Translations under genes and position numbers: made by a program
In this document: piece by piece, positions 48,327 to 57,826 of the stretch
Layout: each line of letters opens with the position of its first letter
How positions within the stretch are numbered: the first letter of the stretch is position 1
Notes under the pieces: model-generated
Databases searched by the model: none
What the model saw: only the letters and a program-made list of their open reading frames with translations
What the model was told of the DNA's origin: nothing
NCBI GenBank assembly: GCA_006739055.1
Contig: AP019702.1
Span: 1-64,000 of the forward strand
Reading direction: 5' to 3'
DNA from: Allostella vacuolata
GTDB lineage: Bacteria > Pseudomonadota > Alphaproteobacteria > ATCC43930 > Allostellaceae
Length of the DNA: 64,000 nt

Positions 48327-48736
48327 GCCCGGATGCCCGCCATCTTGCAGATTACCTTCCATTCCTGGTCGCCGACCGGCACCACCGACAGTCGGGACTG
48401 GCGCACCAGCGCCAGCTCGGCCAGTTCCGGGTTGGCCTTGATCTCGGCCAGGGTCACCGGGGTCTTGACCGGCTTCAACGGGGCCACGTCGACCATGACG
48501 AAGCGCCCGGCCTCGTCGCTCGGGTCGGGGTAGGCCTCGCGCACGATCTCGACCACGCCGACGATCGCGAGCCCCTCGTTCGAATGATAGAAGAAGGCCC
48601 GGTCGCCCTTCTTCATGGCCTTCAGGTTGTTCGCCGCCTGGTGGTTGCGCACCCCGTTCCAGTGGGTGCGGCCGTCGGCGACCATCTGGTCCCAGGAGTA
48701 CTTGAACGGCTCGGATTTCAGCAGCCAGTGGGCCAT
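48323..48736 (-). CDS. EVE (PUA-like) domain protein
   Basis: A 137-residue EVE domain: AHWLLKSEPFKYSWDQMVADGRTHWNGVRNHQAANNLKAMKKGDRAFFYHSNEGLAIVGVVEIVREAYPDPS. The EVE fold is related to PUA and YTH and binds modified bases in nucleic acids. Here it is stand-alone, the thymocyte-nuclear-protein-1 type found widely in bacteria. It overlaps the Rieske gene by four bases, so expression is coupled, with no known functional reason. Confidence 0.93.
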   Translation of the reverse strand: MAHWLLKSEPFKYSWDQMVADGRTHWNGVRNHQAANNLKAMKKGDRAFFYHSNEGLAIVGVVEIVREAYPDPSDEAGRFVMVDVAPLKPVKTPVTLAEIKANPELAELALVRQSRLSVVPVGDQEWKVICKMAGIRA

Positions 48737-48814
48737 CTGGGGCGACCTTCGGGCAGGGATACGGGTGGCCGACGGTAGCGCAACCCGATCGCCGCTGCCT
48801 ACCCCGATGCCCCG

Positions 48815-49621
48815 CTACAGCGCCGCCTGCAGCGCGCGCCGTCGCCGCCGGAACTCCGCATGCAGATCGCGGGCGGCTTCGGAATAGTCGGCCGCCGGCG
48901 CCGGCTCCAGGTCGAAATGGCCGAAGCGATCCTGGCCCTGCACCAGGAAGGCGCTGTCGCGGCTCGGCGACTTCTGGCGGACCGCGGTGGAGAAGTACCG
49001 CGCGGCGAAGCCGATCCGCCGATCGTTCGACCGGTTGCGGTCCGAGCCGTGGACGATGCGGACGTGGTGCAGCGACATCTCGCCGGGGGAGAGGACGATG
49101 TCGGCCCATTCGCCCTCCTGCACCTCGACCGCAATCTCCTGCCCGCGCGACAGCAGGTTGTCCGGGTCGTAGGTGTCGCGGTGGGGGGCGAGGTCGCGGC
49201 GGTGGGATCCGGGCACGACCCGCATGCAGCCGCTCTCGACCGTGCTCGGCGACAGGGCGAGCCAGGCGGTCACCACCTGGTCGCCCGGCTCCAGCCCCCA
49301 GTAGGTCAGGTCCTGGTGCCAGGAAATGAACTCCTGCCCGCCCGGCTCCTTGGTGAACAGCACCGTCTCCCAGCACAGGATGTCGGGGCCGACCAGGGGC
49401 TCGACCTGCCGCAGGATGGCCGGATGCCGGGCCAGCTCGGCCGCCCAGCCGAACAGGATATGCGGCTTGGTGCGCTCCTCGCGCGTCAGCGGCCGGCCGA
49501 TCGCCGCCTCCGAGGCCTCCAGGCAGGCCCGGTAGCGGTGGGCCTCTGCGGCCGGCAACACCGGGATCGGCGCGCAGTAGCCTTGCTCGCGATAGGTCTC
49601 GCCCGAGATGGATCCGTCCAT
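48815..49621 (-). CDS. Phytanoyl-CoA dioxygenase family protein
   Basis: A 268-residue PhyH-type Fe(II)/2-oxoglutarate oxygenase. The iron-binding H-x-D is in EFISWHQDLTYWGLEPGDQVVTAWLAL, followed by GCMRVVPGSHRRD and the distal His plus Arg in MSLHHVRIVHGSDRNRSNDRRIGFAARYFS. Substrates in bacterial members are varied (for example quorum molecules, phosphonates, mugineic acids). GGAGGAGAC precedes the ATG. It lies 87 bases downstream of the flavoreductase operon and may or may not belong to it. Confidence 0.9.
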   Translation of the reverse strand: MDGSISGETYREQGYCAPIPVLPAAEAHRYRACLEASEAAIGRPLTREERTKPHILFGWAAELARHPAILRQVEPLVGPDILCWETVLFTKEPGGQEFISWHQDLTYWGLEPGDQVVTAWLALSPSTVESGCMRVVPGSHRRDLAPHRDTYDPDNLLSRGQEIAVEVQEGEWADIVLSPGEMSLHHVRIVHGSDRNRSNDRRIGFAARYFSTAVRQKSPSRDSAFLVQGQDRFGHFDLEPAPAADYSEAARDLHAEFRRRRRALQAAL

Positions 49622-49708
49622 GTCTCCTCCGTCGGATTGTATCTCCGTTCGCGCGAAGGATAGTCCCGGTCCGGCGCAGGGCGCAGCGGCAATCGCTGCC
49701 GCCCCGGT

Positions 49709-51097
49709 TCAATAGACGTCGCGGCGGTAGCGTCCATCCTCGGCCAGCCGCTCCAGCGGCTCGGCGCCCAGCACGTCGCTCAACACGGCATGGACAGCCG
49801 GCGCCATGCCGTCGGCGCTGCCGCAGACGAGAATGGCGGCGCCGTCGGCCACCCAGCGCGTCAGGTCGGCGGCGGCGGCGCGCAGGCGATGCTGGACGTA
49901 GATGCGCTCGTCCTGGTCGCGGGAGAAGGCGAGGTCGAGCCGGGCGATGACGCCCGAACGCCGCCAGCCCTCGATCTCCTCGCGATGGAAATAGTCGCTG
50001 GACCGGCTGCGCTCGCCGAACAGCAACCAGTTGCGGTCGAGGCCGTGGGCGGCGCGCGCCTTCAGGTGCGCCCGCAACCCGGCGAGACCGGTCCCGTTGC
50101 CGATGAGGATCAGCGGCCGCGCGCCGTCGGGCGCATGGAAGCCGGCGTTGCGGCGGACCTGCAGCAGGGCCGTGCCGCCGATCGCCAGCTGCTGGGTCAG
50201 CCAGCCGGAGCCGAGGCCGGCGGTGCCGTCGGGGCGGCGCGCCAGGCGGACCAGCAGCTCGAGCCGGCCGTCGGCCGGGATCGAGGCGATCGAATAGTCG
50301 CGATGGGGCGTCCGTCCGTCGGCGTCCGCGGCGGCGATGGCGATCCGGGCGAGATCGCCTGCAACCCAGTCGGTCGTGCCGTCCTGCGGTTGGAAGGCGA
50401 GATGGAAGGCGGGGTGTCCGGCGTTGCCGGGGTTGAGCAGGCGGCGTTCGACGAGGCGCCAGGGCCGGTACGGCGCCTCTTCCACCCATGGAGCCGGCTG
50501 GTCGGAAACGACGCCGATCATGGCCAGGGCGGCCTGCCAGCGTTCCAGCGCCGCCGGGTCGCCGTCGTCGACCTCGATCGTGGGGAACAGGGGAACGGCA
50601 CCCTGGCGGCCGAGCCAGTCGTCGACCGCCAGGCCGAAGGCGCAGAAGCGGCGATAGCTGCGGTCGCCCAGCGCCAGCAGGCCGTAGCGAAGCCGCCCCA
50701 GGTCGGCAGGCCGGTCCAGCACGCGGCGGGCGAAGCCGGCGGCAGGGTCGGGGGCATCGCCCTCGCCGGTGGTGCTGAGGATGAAGAGGGCCCGGCCCGC
50801 AGCGGCCAGCGTCGCCGCGTCCAGCGCCGACACCGGCATCAGGCGGGTTGCGATGCCGGCCGCGGCCACCCTTTCGGCGGTTCGGCGGGCGAGCTCTTCG
50901 GCGAACCCGGTCTGGCTGGCATGGACGACGAGCAGGGTGCCGGCATCGGGCGGTCCGGCGCCGGACGGATCGGCCGCTCGCCTGTGCCGCCGATGGCCCA
51001 GGACAGCGTTGCCGCACAGGCCGATATAGCCCGCGGCGACCGCGATCGCGGTCAGGATGCGGGTGCTGTCCGGGGGCAGCAGCTCGGCCAGCGGCAT
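49709..51097 (-). CDS. Membrane-anchored flavodoxin/NADPH reductase (CysJ-like flavoprotein)
   Basis: A 462-residue diflavin-type protein. It has one N-terminal membrane helix (about 13-33), a flavodoxin domain with LLVVHASQTGFAEELARRTAE and ILSTTGEGDAPD, then an FAD/NADPH module with RDYSIASIPADG (R-x-Y-S), PLILIGNGTGLAGLRAHLKAR and a terminal YRRDVY-type end. It should move electrons from cytosolic NADPH to FMN and onwards at the membrane. It is the last gene of the PepSY-DUF2271-DUF4198-ApbE cluster, 3 bases after apbE. The target could be a flavinylated envelope protein or ferric iron (inference). Confidence 0.88.
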   Translation of the reverse strand: MPLAELLPPDSTRILTAIAVAAGYIGLCGNAVLGHRRHRRAADPSGAGPPDAGTLLVVHASQTGFAEELARRTAERVAAAGIATRLMPVSALDAATLAAAGRALFILSTTGEGDAPDPAAGFARRVLDRPADLGRLRYGLLALGDRSYRRFCAFGLAVDDWLGRQGAVPLFPTIEVDDGDPAALERWQAALAMIGVVSDQPAPWVEEAPYRPWRLVERRLLNPGNAGHPAFHLAFQPQDGTTDWVAGDLARIAIAAADADGRTPHRDYSIASIPADGRLELLVRLARRPDGTAGLGSGWLTQQLAIGGTALLQVRRNAGFHAPDGARPLILIGNGTGLAGLRAHLKARAAHGLDRNWLLFGERSRSSDYFHREEIEGWRRSGVIARLDLAFSRDQDERIYVQHRLRAAAADLTRWVADGAAILVCGSADGMAPAVHAVLSDVLGAEPLERLAEDGRYRRDVY

Positions 51098-51100
51098 CGG

Positions 51101-52075
51101 CTAGTCCAGCATCGCCGCCAGGGCCGGGCTCGCCCGCTCGCCGCCGCGCAGGACGAAGAGGGCGGCGATGCCGTGGCGGCGGGCGTGATCCATCCCGGCC
51201 TCCGGCCCGAGCACGGTGAGCGCGGTCGCCAGGGCGTCGGCGACCATGCAGCTCGGGTGCAGCACGGACACGGCCAGCGGGGCGTCGGCCACCGGCCAGC
51301 CGGTGCGCGGGTCGATGGTATGGGCGAAGCGGCGGCCGTCGGCCTCGAAGAAGCGGCGATAGTCGCCCGAGGTGGCGATCGACAGTCCGTGCAGGGCGAC
51401 CAGCGTCTCCGGCCCGGTGCCGCCGGGCGGCTGCTCCAGCAGGACCCACCAGGGCTGTCCGTCCGGCTTGGTTCCCGTGCCGCGCAGCTCGCCGCCGACC
51501 TCCACCAGATGGCTGGCGACGCCGATCGCGCTCAGGGCCTCGCTCGCCAAGTCGACGGCCCAGCCCTTGGCGATGCCGGACAGGTCGAGGGCGAGGCCGC
51601 CCGGCTGCAGCGCCGCCCGCCGGTCCGGGTCGAGCAGCAGGCGCTGCCAGCCGACCCGGGCGCGGGCCGTGGCGATCGCGGCTGCGTCCGGCGGATCCGA
51701 CCGCGGCCCGGCCGGGCCGAAGCCCCACAGGTCGACGAGCGGTCCCACGGTGGGGTCGCACGCCCCGTCGCTGTCCCGGGCGAGCTCGACCGCGTAGCGC
51801 AGGACGGAGAACAGGCCGACCGGCAACGGCTGGACCGTCCCGGCATCGGCGCGATTGAAGCGGCACAGGGCCGAACAGGGCTCCCAGCCGCTGGCTTCCG
51901 CGATGACGCGGGCGAACACCGCCTCGACCGCCTGGCGGACGACACCGGGATGGGTGTCGGCGCCGGCGACGAAGCGCACCTGCCAGCCGGTGCCCATGGT
52001 CTGCCCGCCGATCGCCATCACCCGGGCGCTCGCGACCGGCGCCGGGCCAGGCGTGAGGGCGCCCGGGATCAGCAC
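51101..52075 (-). CDS. apbE: ApbE family FAD:protein FMN transferase
   Basis: ApbE covalently attaches FMN to Thr/Ser of exported flavoproteins. The 324-residue protein has MGTGWQVRF, GACDPTVGPLVDLWGFG, LDLSGIAKGWAVDLASE, HTIDPRTGWPVADAPLAVSVLHPSCMVADALATALTVLGP, covering the FAD and Mg sites. No classical signal peptide is evident with the GTG start at 52075, so a missed or atypical N-terminus is possible. It sits between DUF4198 and the flavoreductase, 3 bases apart from the latter. Confidence 0.92.
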   Translation of the reverse strand: MLIPGALTPGPAPVASARVMAIGGQTMGTGWQVRFVAGADTHPGVVRQAVEAVFARVIAEASGWEPCSALCRFNRADAGTVQPLPVGLFSVLRYAVELARDSDGACDPTVGPLVDLWGFGPAGPRSDPPDAAAIATARARVGWQRLLLDPDRRAALQPGGLALDLSGIAKGWAVDLASEALSAIGVASHLVEVGGELRGTGTKPDGQPWWVLLEQPPGGTGPETLVALHGLSIATSGDYRRFFEADGRRFAHTIDPRTGWPVADAPLAVSVLHPSCMVADALATALTVLGPEAGMDHARRHGIAALFVLRGGERASPALAAMLD

Positions 52076-52113
52076 CCGGCGGTCGGCCGCCGGGCGGTGG
52101 GCGACGGCGGCGG

Positions 52114-52926
52114 TCAGGGCAGGACTTCCACGGTGGTGTTGTAGCTGGCGCGCCGTTCCGTGGCGCCCGCCATCGACGGCTTCCCGCCGCGGGTGGCCGC
52201 CTCGATCCAGTACATGCCGGGCTCCTTCCAGGTGACGGCGAAGCCGCCGTCGGCGCCCGTGGTCACGGTCGTCTCTTCCAGCTTGTCGCGGTAGCGGATG
52301 CCGCCGCGGATGATCGTCACCTTCAGGTCGGGGGCCGGCTGGCCGTCCATCAGGAAGACGAACCGGGCCTCGCTGCCGACCACCAGGTCGTTCGGGTGGG
52401 TGACCGGCGCCAGTTCCAGCCCCTGGCCGGTCGGCTTCAGGGTGGTCTCGGTCGGCTTGCCGGAGGTGACGAAGACCTCGATCCGGCTGTTGAACTGCGT
52501 CACCCGCAGGTCCTGCGCGTCCTTCGGCACTTCGGCCGCCAGGCGCTCCGGCGTGCCCCGCCAGCGCTTGTTCTGGCCGTTCTCCTTCCAGGCGGCGAAC
52601 AGGCCGGCATTGACCACGGCCAGCTTGTAGGTCCCCGGCTGGGCGAGCTTCACGTCGAAGGTGCTGCGATAGCGGCCGGTCGCCTGGTTCTCCGCAGTGG
52701 CGGCGGAGCCGTCCGGCGCGGCCACCTGCAGGCCGTTGAGCCGCAAGGGCTGGTGCTCGAAGAAGAACAGGTCGTTCGAGACCGCGGCATCGACGGTGAC
52801 CCAGACATCCTTGCCGGACAGCACGGTGGCCGACGGCAGCAGCCAGGCGCGGTGCGCTTCGGCGGCGATGGGCATCGAGGCGGCGAGAACGGCCGCGGCG
52901 GCGGCGAGCTTCAGTGGAAGGCGCAT
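52114..52926 (-). CDS. DUF4198 periplasmic protein
   Basis: A 270-residue secreted protein. It has a signal peptide (1-24, ending IAAEAH), then HRAWLLPSATVLSGKDVWVTVDAAVSNDLFFFEHQPL and late beta-strand repeats (GGFAVTWKEPGMYWIEAAT). DUF4198 proteins resemble NikM/CbiK-like domains and are repeatedly linked to nickel, cobalt or iron uptake gene clusters. The mature protein begins with His, and His residues occur early, which would fit metal binding. AGGAGC lies before the ATG. It follows the DUF2271 gene by 20 bases. Confidence 0.88.
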   Translation of the reverse strand: MRLPLKLAAAAAVLAASMPIAAEAHRAWLLPSATVLSGKDVWVTVDAAVSNDLFFFEHQPLRLNGLQVAAPDGSAATAENQATGRYRSTFDVKLAQPGTYKLAVVNAGLFAAWKENGQNKRWRGTPERLAAEVPKDAQDLRVTQFNSRIEVFVTSGKPTETTLKPTGQGLELAPVTHPNDLVVGSEARFVFLMDGQPAPDLKVTIIRGGIRYRDKLEETTVTTGADGGFAVTWKEPGMYWIEAATRGGKPSMAGATERRASYNTTVEVLP

Positions 52927-52946
52927 GGCATTGCTCCTGGCAGGGG

Positions 52947-53459
52947 TCACGGCTTCACGGCGAGCGACAGGGCGCCCAGTTCATGCTCGCCCTTGGCCGT
53001 CTGGGCGGTGGCCTCCTTGGGGGGCCACTGGAAGGGGATGCGCAGCATCTCGCGACCGCCGACCTCGCGCGCGGCCTCGACCGCCAGCCGGTACTCCCCC
53101 GGCGGCAGGGTGGCGAGCGGGCCCTTGTCGGCGGCGAAGGTCAGCTGGTGCTCGCCCGGCGCCCGGGTCGGGCTCGACAGGCCGTCGGCCGGCATGGTCA
53201 GCTCGCGGCCGGACTTGCGCCACCATTGGCGCATGTCCTTCAGCCACTTGGTGCCCTCGTTGTTCTTGAGCTTGACGTCGTACCAGACGGCCAGGTTGGC
53301 CGCGACGCTCTGGTCCGGCCGCTCGATCCAGATGGCGACATAGGGCCGGTGGTATTCGGCCACCGTCAGCCGCGGGATCTCGACCTTGACGGCGATCTCG
53401 GCCGCCGTGGCCGGAAGGGCGAGGAACGCGGTGGCCATCGCGGGATAGAAGGCGCGCAT
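52947..53459 (-). CDS. DUF2271 periplasmic protein, candidate flavinylated electron carrier
   Basis: A 170-residue secreted protein. It has a signal peptide (1-20, MRAFYPAMATAFLALPATAAE), then VKVEIPRLTVAEYHRPYVAIWIERPDQSVAANLAVWYDVKLKNNEGTKWLKDMRQWWRKSGRE. DUF2271 has an immunoglobulin-like fold and is found next to PepSY and ApbE genes. I did not see a certain ApbE target motif (D-x-x-T-x-A-T/S), though a Thr/Ser-containing stretch (ADGLSSPTRAPGEHQ) exists. The gene lies 11 bases after the PepSY gene. Confidence 0.86.
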   Translation of the reverse strand: MRAFYPAMATAFLALPATAAEIAVKVEIPRLTVAEYHRPYVAIWIERPDQSVAANLAVWYDVKLKNNEGTKWLKDMRQWWRKSGRELTMPADGLSSPTRAPGEHQLTFAADKGPLATLPPGEYRLAVEAAREVGGREMLRIPFQWPPKEATAQTAKGEHELGALSLAVKP

Positions 53460-53470
53460 AGAGGGCCTCG

Positions 53471-54115
53471 TCAGTGGATGAAGAGAAGGGCGAGCAGCAT
53501 GGGCGCCACCAGGCCGAAGCCGACGACCGGCCAAGTGGCGGGGCGCCCGCCGGCATGGAGCTTCAGCAGGAACAGGCCGGTGATGCAGAAGACGAGGCAG
53601 GCCGCGGCGAACAGGTCGAGGAACCAGCTCCAGACCGTGCCGGCGTTGCGGCCCTTGTGCAGGTCGTTGAGGTAGGAGATCCAGCCGCGGTCGGTCACCT
53701 CGTGGCGCACCGTGCCGTCGCCGAGGTCGATCGACACCCAGCCGTCGCCGCCCGGCCGCGGCAGGGCGAGGTAGATCTCGTCGGCAGACCATTCCGCCTC
53801 GCGGGCGCCGGGGCGCACCGACAGCTCGGCCGCCAGCCAGTCGCCGACGGCCGGCGGCAGCGGCGCGCGGTCGCGCTCGGGCCTGTCGGACAGGGCTTCG
53901 AGCAGGGCGGGCGGCAACGGCTTCTCGACGGTCGTCGTGCGCGGCTGGGCCTCGATCTCGCCCGCATGGTTGAGCGTGATGCCGGTCGCGGCGAACAGGA
54001 TCATCCCGACCAGGCACAGGGCGGCGCTGATCCAGTGCCAGCGATGCAGGTGCTTCAGCCAGAAGGACCGTCGGCGGTGGTCGGTGTCGGGTCTCGCTCG
54101 CGATGTCGCGGTCAT
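53471..54115 (-). CDS. PepSY-associated membrane protein
   Basis: A 214-residue PepSY-TM protein. It has an N-terminal helix in HRWHWISAALCLVGMILFAATGITLNHAGEI, a periplasmic PepSY-like domain (about 50-140, including WVSIDLGDGTVRHEVTDRGWISYLNDLHKGRNAG) and two C-terminal helices (LDLFAAACLVFCITGLFLLKL, VVGFGLVAPMLLALLFI). The membrane His residues (HRWHW, TLNH) could bind haem. Relatives act in ferric-siderophore reduction. I chose the ATG at 54115; the start is approximate, since the frame continues to 54199. It is the first gene of the operon, below a Fur-like box. Confidence 0.88.
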   Translation of the reverse strand: MTATSRARPDTDHRRRSFWLKHLHRWHWISAALCLVGMILFAATGITLNHAGEIEAQPRTTTVEKPLPPALLEALSDRPERDRAPLPPAVGDWLAAELSVRPGAREAEWSADEIYLALPRPGGDGWVSIDLGDGTVRHEVTDRGWISYLNDLHKGRNAGTVWSWFLDLFAAACLVFCITGLFLLKLHAGGRPATWPVVGFGLVAPMLLALLFIH

Positions 54116-54197
54116 CAGGAAGGGTCCATGGGGTACCGCTCCCCGGCGGGCCGAGGAACCCCGACGGTCACATTTCGGGTGCGACCGGGAAGTAATC

Positions 54198-54216
54198 ACA
54201 AACGATAATCACTTGC
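54198..54216. promoter_or_regulatory. Fur-like box upstream of the PepSY operon
   Basis: ACAAACGATAATCACTTGC has an intact GATAATC core and matches about 12 of 19 positions of the Fur consensus GATAATGATTATCATTATC. The surrounding 54191-54220 is AT-rich in an otherwise GC-rich window, and AATCAC occurs twice. It lies 80-100 bases upstream of the PepSY start. Iron-dependent repression is inferred. Confidence 0.45.
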
Positions 54217-54254
54217 AATACGGCTCTTTGTGCAGCGCGGGATGGCCCGGCCGC

Positions 54255-55358
54255 CTAGGCTTTCACCCCGGCGCCGATCGCCTTCGGCGCCGTCGGATCG
54301 AGCGGCCAGCGCGGCCGCGGCGCGAAGGCGAGGTCATCCCGCTGGCCGAGGCGGAAGCGCTCGATGCCGGCCCAGGCGATCATCGCGCCGTTGTCCGTGC
54401 ACAGCCGGTGGGGCGGGGCGATGAAGGGCATGCCGGCTGCCGCAGCGAGTCGTTCCAGCGCGGTGCGCAGGGCCGTATTGGCGGCGACGCCGCCGGCCAC
54501 CACCAGCGCGCCCCCTTCGGCATGGCGTTCGCGGAACAGGGCGATCGCGCGCCGGCAGCGGTCGGTCACGGCGGCGGCGACGGCGGCCTGGAAGGAGGCC
54601 GCCATGTCGGCGACGTCCTGCCCGGCCAGCGGTGCGGGCAGGGCGGCCACGGCATGGCGCACCGCGGTCTTGAGGCCGGAGAAGGAGAAGTCGCAGCCGG
54701 GCCGGCCGACCATCGGCCGCGGCAGGGCGAAGCGGCCAGGGTCGCCGGTGCCGGCCGCGCGCTCGATGGCGGGCCCGCCCGGATAGGGCAGGCCGAGCAG
54801 CTTGGCGGTCTTGTCGAACGCCTCGCCGGCCGCGTCGTCGATGGTGGTGCCGAGCCGGACATAGCGGCCGACCCCCTCCACCACCAGCAGCTGGGTGTGT
54901 CCGCCCGAGACCAGCAGCAGCAGGTAGGGGAAGTCCAGCCCGTGGGTCAGGCGCGGCGTCAGCGCGTGCCCTTCCAGATGGTTGACCGCCAGGAACGGCA
55001 GGCCGCGGGCGAGCGCGATGCCCTTGGCCGCCATCACCCCGACCATGACGCCGCCGATCAGCCCCGGCCCGCCCGTGGCTGCCACCGCGTCGATGTCGCC
55101 GAGGCCGAGTCCGGCTTCGTCGAGCGCCTCGCGGATCAGGCGGTCCAGATGGTCCAGATGGGCGCGGGCCGCGATCTCCGGCACGATGCCGCCATAGGGC
55201 TTGTGCACGCCGGTCTGGGACAGGACGCGGTCGGACAGGATGGTGCGGTCGCCGTCGACGACGGCGGCGGCGGTCTCGTCGCAGCTGGTCTCGATGCCGA
55301 GGACACGGAGCGGCCGGGCGGGTGCCGGGGACGCTGGAGGCAAGGGAGCGGGGGTCAT
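54255..55358 (-). CDS. tsaD: tRNA N6-adenosine threonylcarbamoyltransferase TsaD
   Basis: TsaD transfers the threonylcarbamoyl group to A37 of tRNAs that read ANN codons. The 367-residue protein has [19 protein letters not shown] at the start, the metal motif His127-x3-His131 (NHLEGHAL), [21 protein letters not shown], and the late [10 protein letters not shown]. The ATG at 55358 overlaps the MFS stop as ATGA. This gives a somewhat Pro-rich 15-residue N-terminal extension. It is co-transcribed with the MFS gene. Confidence 0.97.
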   Translation of the reverse strand: MTPAPLPPASPAPARPLRVLGIETSCDETAAAVVDGDRTILSDRVLSQTGVHKPYGGIVPEIAARAHLDHLDRLIREALDEAGLGLGDIDAVAATGGPGLIGGVMVGVMAAKGIALARGLPFLAVNHLEGHALTPRLTHGLDFPYLLLLVSGGHTQLLVVEGVGRYVRLGTTIDDAAGEAFDKTAKLLGLPYPGGPAIERAAGTGDPGRFALPRPMVGRPGCDFSFSGLKTAVRHAVAALPAPLAGQDVADMAASFQAAVAAAVTDRCRRAIALFRERHAEGGALVVAGGVAANTALRTALERLAAAAGMPFIAPPHRLCTDNGAMIAWAGIERFRLGQRDDLAFAPRPRWPLDPTAPKAIGAGVKA

Positions 55359-56569
55359 TCCCCCGCTATATGACGGCTCATGGCCCGGTTGAGAAGGACG
55401 GCGAGCGGCAGGGTGGCGAGCACCACCGCGGCCACCCCCAGCATGGCCTGGGTCACGCCGACCCAGTCGCTGAACAGGCCGTAGACGATGGGCGATACGG
55501 CGCCGGCGCCGATGGTGCCGGTATAGAAGATGCCGAAGGCCCGGGTCCGCCGGGATTCCGGCACCAGTTCCGGCACCGTGCCGTAGAGCACCGAGGAGGT
55601 GCCGTTGAGCGCCACCCCGATCAGCGGCAGCACCGCCAGCCCGGCCTCCAGCGGCAGGGGCAGCAGCGCCAGGATGCCGACCGCGGTCAGCCCCTCGGTC
55701 AGCAGCACGGTGCGCAGGACGCCGAGGCGCGCGCCGAGATGGGCGCAGGCCAGCTTGCCGGCGGCACCGCCGGCGAAGATCAGGGTCAGGGCCAGGCCGA
55801 TGGTCGGCAGCTCGGCCCCCTTGGCCGCCAGCAGGAACGGCAGGAAGGTGAGGAAGCCCGACCGGGTGGCGGTGTCGATCACGCCGATCGCCAGCAGCAG
55901 GCGGAAGCCGCCCTTGACCGGCGCCGGCGTGCCGGCGCGGGCCGCGGGCGCCTTCGCCGCCCGGGCGCCGCGGTCGGCGGCCGGGGTGGCGACCAGGATG
56001 GCGATGGCGGCCAGGACGCCGACGGCGAACAGGGCCCACATGGCGGTGCGCCAGGGCAGCAGGGTCAGCAGCAGGGCGGTTGCCGCCGGCAGCACCATCT
56101 TGCCGAGGTCGCCCGCGAAATTGTAGGTCCCGAGCGCGGTGCGCGAGCGCACCCCGTGATAGGCGCGGGCGACCACGGCGGATGCGACCGGATGCTGCAC
56201 GCTGGCCCCGACGCCGCCCACGAACAGCGCCAGCGCCAGGGGCAGGAAGCCGTGGCCCATCGCGGCGAGCGGAAAGGCCGCGGCCGCCAGCACGGTGCCG
56301 ATCGCCAGCACGAGCCCGGCCCCGAACCGGTCGCCGAGCGAGCCGGCGGGGATCTGGAACAGCGCCATGGCGCCGGAATAGAGGCTGCGCAGGGCGCCGA
56401 CCGCCGCATAGCCCAGCCCCAGCTCCGACTGCCACAGCGGCAGCATCACATAGAGGACATCGGTGTAGCCGTCATGGACCGCGTGGGCGCCGCAGGCGGT
56501 GCCCATCGCCCGGCGTTCCTGGTCCGTCGATCGCGGCCGTCCCGCCGCCCCTGCCAAGCCGTCTGCCAT
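55355..56569 (-). CDS. MFS transporter (Fsr-like)
   Basis: A 404-residue major facilitator with twelve helices: [55 protein letters not shown] near the N-terminus, a pattern seen in fosmidomycin-resistance (Fsr)-type exporters. Helices 6 and 7 are joined by a basic Ala-rich loop ([27 protein letters not shown]). Its stop overlaps the tsaD start by four bases. The physiological substrate is unknown. Confidence 0.88.
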   Translation of the reverse strand: MADGLAGAAGRPRSTDQERRAMGTACGAHAVHDGYTDVLYVMLPLWQSELGLGYAAVGALRSLYSGAMALFQIPAGSLGDRFGAGLVLAIGTVLAAAAFPLAAMGHGFLPLALALFVGGVGASVQHPVASAVVARAYHGVRSRTALGTYNFAGDLGKMVLPAATALLLTLLPWRTAMWALFAVGVLAAIAILVATPAADRGARAAKAPAARAGTPAPVKGGFRLLLAIGVIDTATRSGFLTFLPFLLAAKGAELPTIGLALTLIFAGGAAGKLACAHLGARLGVLRTVLLTEGLTAVGILALLPLPLEAGLAVLPLIGVALNGTSSVLYGTVPELVPESRRTRAFGIFYTGTIGAGAVSPIVYGLFSDWVGVTQAMLGVAAVVLATLPLAVLLNRAMSRHIAGE

Positions 56570-56664
56570 GGGCGGACGATACGCCCGCGCCCGGTGGCGG
56601 CCCAGATGGATGACAATTTCATGTCATCCAGATGACGGCCGCACCGGTCCAGCGGCGGGGACGG

Positions 56665-57795
56665 TCAATGATCGAACATCACCAGCTGGCGGACCGTCTT
56701 GCCCGACGCCAGCCGGTCGAAGGCGGCGTTGATGTCGTCGAGGCGGATGCGGTCGCTCATCAGCCGGTCGACCGGCAGGCGGCCGCGGCGGTAGAGGTCG
56801 ATGTAGCGCGGCAGGTCGCGCGACGGCACGCAGGAGCCGATGTAGGAGCCCTTCACCGTGCGCTCCTCGGCCACCAGGTTGACATGCTGCAGCGGCCAGC
56901 GATGGTCGGGATGGGGCAGGCCGGCGGTGACGGTGGTGCCGCCGCGCCGCGTCACGCGATAGGCGAGCTCCATCGCCTTGACCGAGCCCGCGGTCTCCAC
57001 CGCCACGTCGACGCCGCCCCGGGTCAGGGCCTTCACCTGCTCGATCGCGTCGGGGGTGCCGGCATTGACCACGTCGGTGGCGCCCAGCTGCCGGGCCAGC
57101 TCCAGCTTCTCGTCCAGCATGTCGATCGCCACCACCTGGCGCGCGCCCGAGACGATCGCGCCCAGCATGGCGTTGAGGCCGACCCCGCCCAGCCCGACCA
57201 CGGCGACGGTGGAGCCGGCACGCACGTCGCCCGTGTTGACCACCGCACCCACCCCGGTCAGCACGCCGCAGCCGAACAGCGCCGCCTCGTCATGGGCGAG
57301 CGGGTCCGTGATCTTCACCAGCGAGCGGCGCGAGACGACGGTGTATTCGGCAAAGGCGGAGACGCCGACATGGTGGAAGATCGGCGACCCGCCCTGCGAC
57401 AGGCGGCGGTCGCCCGACAGCAGGGTGCCGGCGCCGTTGGCGGCGGCGGCCGGTTCGCACAGCGCCGGGCGGCCCTCCATGCACGGCCCGCACTGGCCGC
57501 AGCTCGGCACGAAGATCATCACCACATGGTCGCCTGGCGCCAGGTCGTCGACCCCCGGCCCGCACTCCGCGACGATGCCCGATGCCTCGTGGCCCAGCAC
57601 CATGGGAAGCGGCCGCGGCCGGTCGCCGTTCACCACCGACAGGTCGGAATGGCACAGGCTGGCGGCCTTGACCTGGACCAGCACCTCGCCGGCGCCGGGC
57701 GGGTCGAGCTCGACCTCCTCGACCGAGAGCGGGCGGCTTTCGGCATAGGGCTGGGTGGCCCCCATCTGCCGCAGGACGGCTGCCTTGATCTTCAT
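56665..57795 (-). CDS. Zinc-dependent alcohol dehydrogenase
   Basis: A 376-residue medium-chain dehydrogenase of the class III/benzyl-alcohol group. Catalytic zinc ligands lie in SLCHSDLSVV and LGHEASGIV. The structural zinc Cys cluster is SCGQCGPCMEGRPALC, and the NAD-binding motif is VVGLGGVGLNAMLGAIVSGARQVVAID. The closest functional types oxidise aromatic or long-chain alcohols. I chose the ATG at 57795 (MKIKAAVLRQMG). It is 31 bases after an SDR gene on the same strand, likely the same operon. Confidence 0.92.
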   Translation of the reverse strand: MKIKAAVLRQMGATQPYAESRPLSVEEVELDPPGAGEVLVQVKAASLCHSDLSVVNGDRPRPLPMVLGHEASGIVAECGPGVDDLAPGDHVVMIFVPSCGQCGPCMEGRPALCEPAAAANGAGTLLSGDRRLSQGGSPIFHHVGVSAFAEYTVVSRRSLVKITDPLAHDEAALFGCGVLTGVGAVVNTGDVRAGSTVAVVGLGGVGLNAMLGAIVSGARQVVAIDMLDEKLELARQLGATDVVNAGTPDAIEQVKALTRGGVDVAVETAGSVKAMELAYRVTRRGGTTVTAGLPHPDHRWPLQHVNLVAEERTVKGSYIGSCVPSRDLPRYIDLYRRGRLPVDRLMSDRIRLDDINAAFDRLASGKTVRQLVMFDH

Positions 57796-57826
57796 GATGG
57801 TCCGTTTCCTTCCCGTGCGGAGAATT

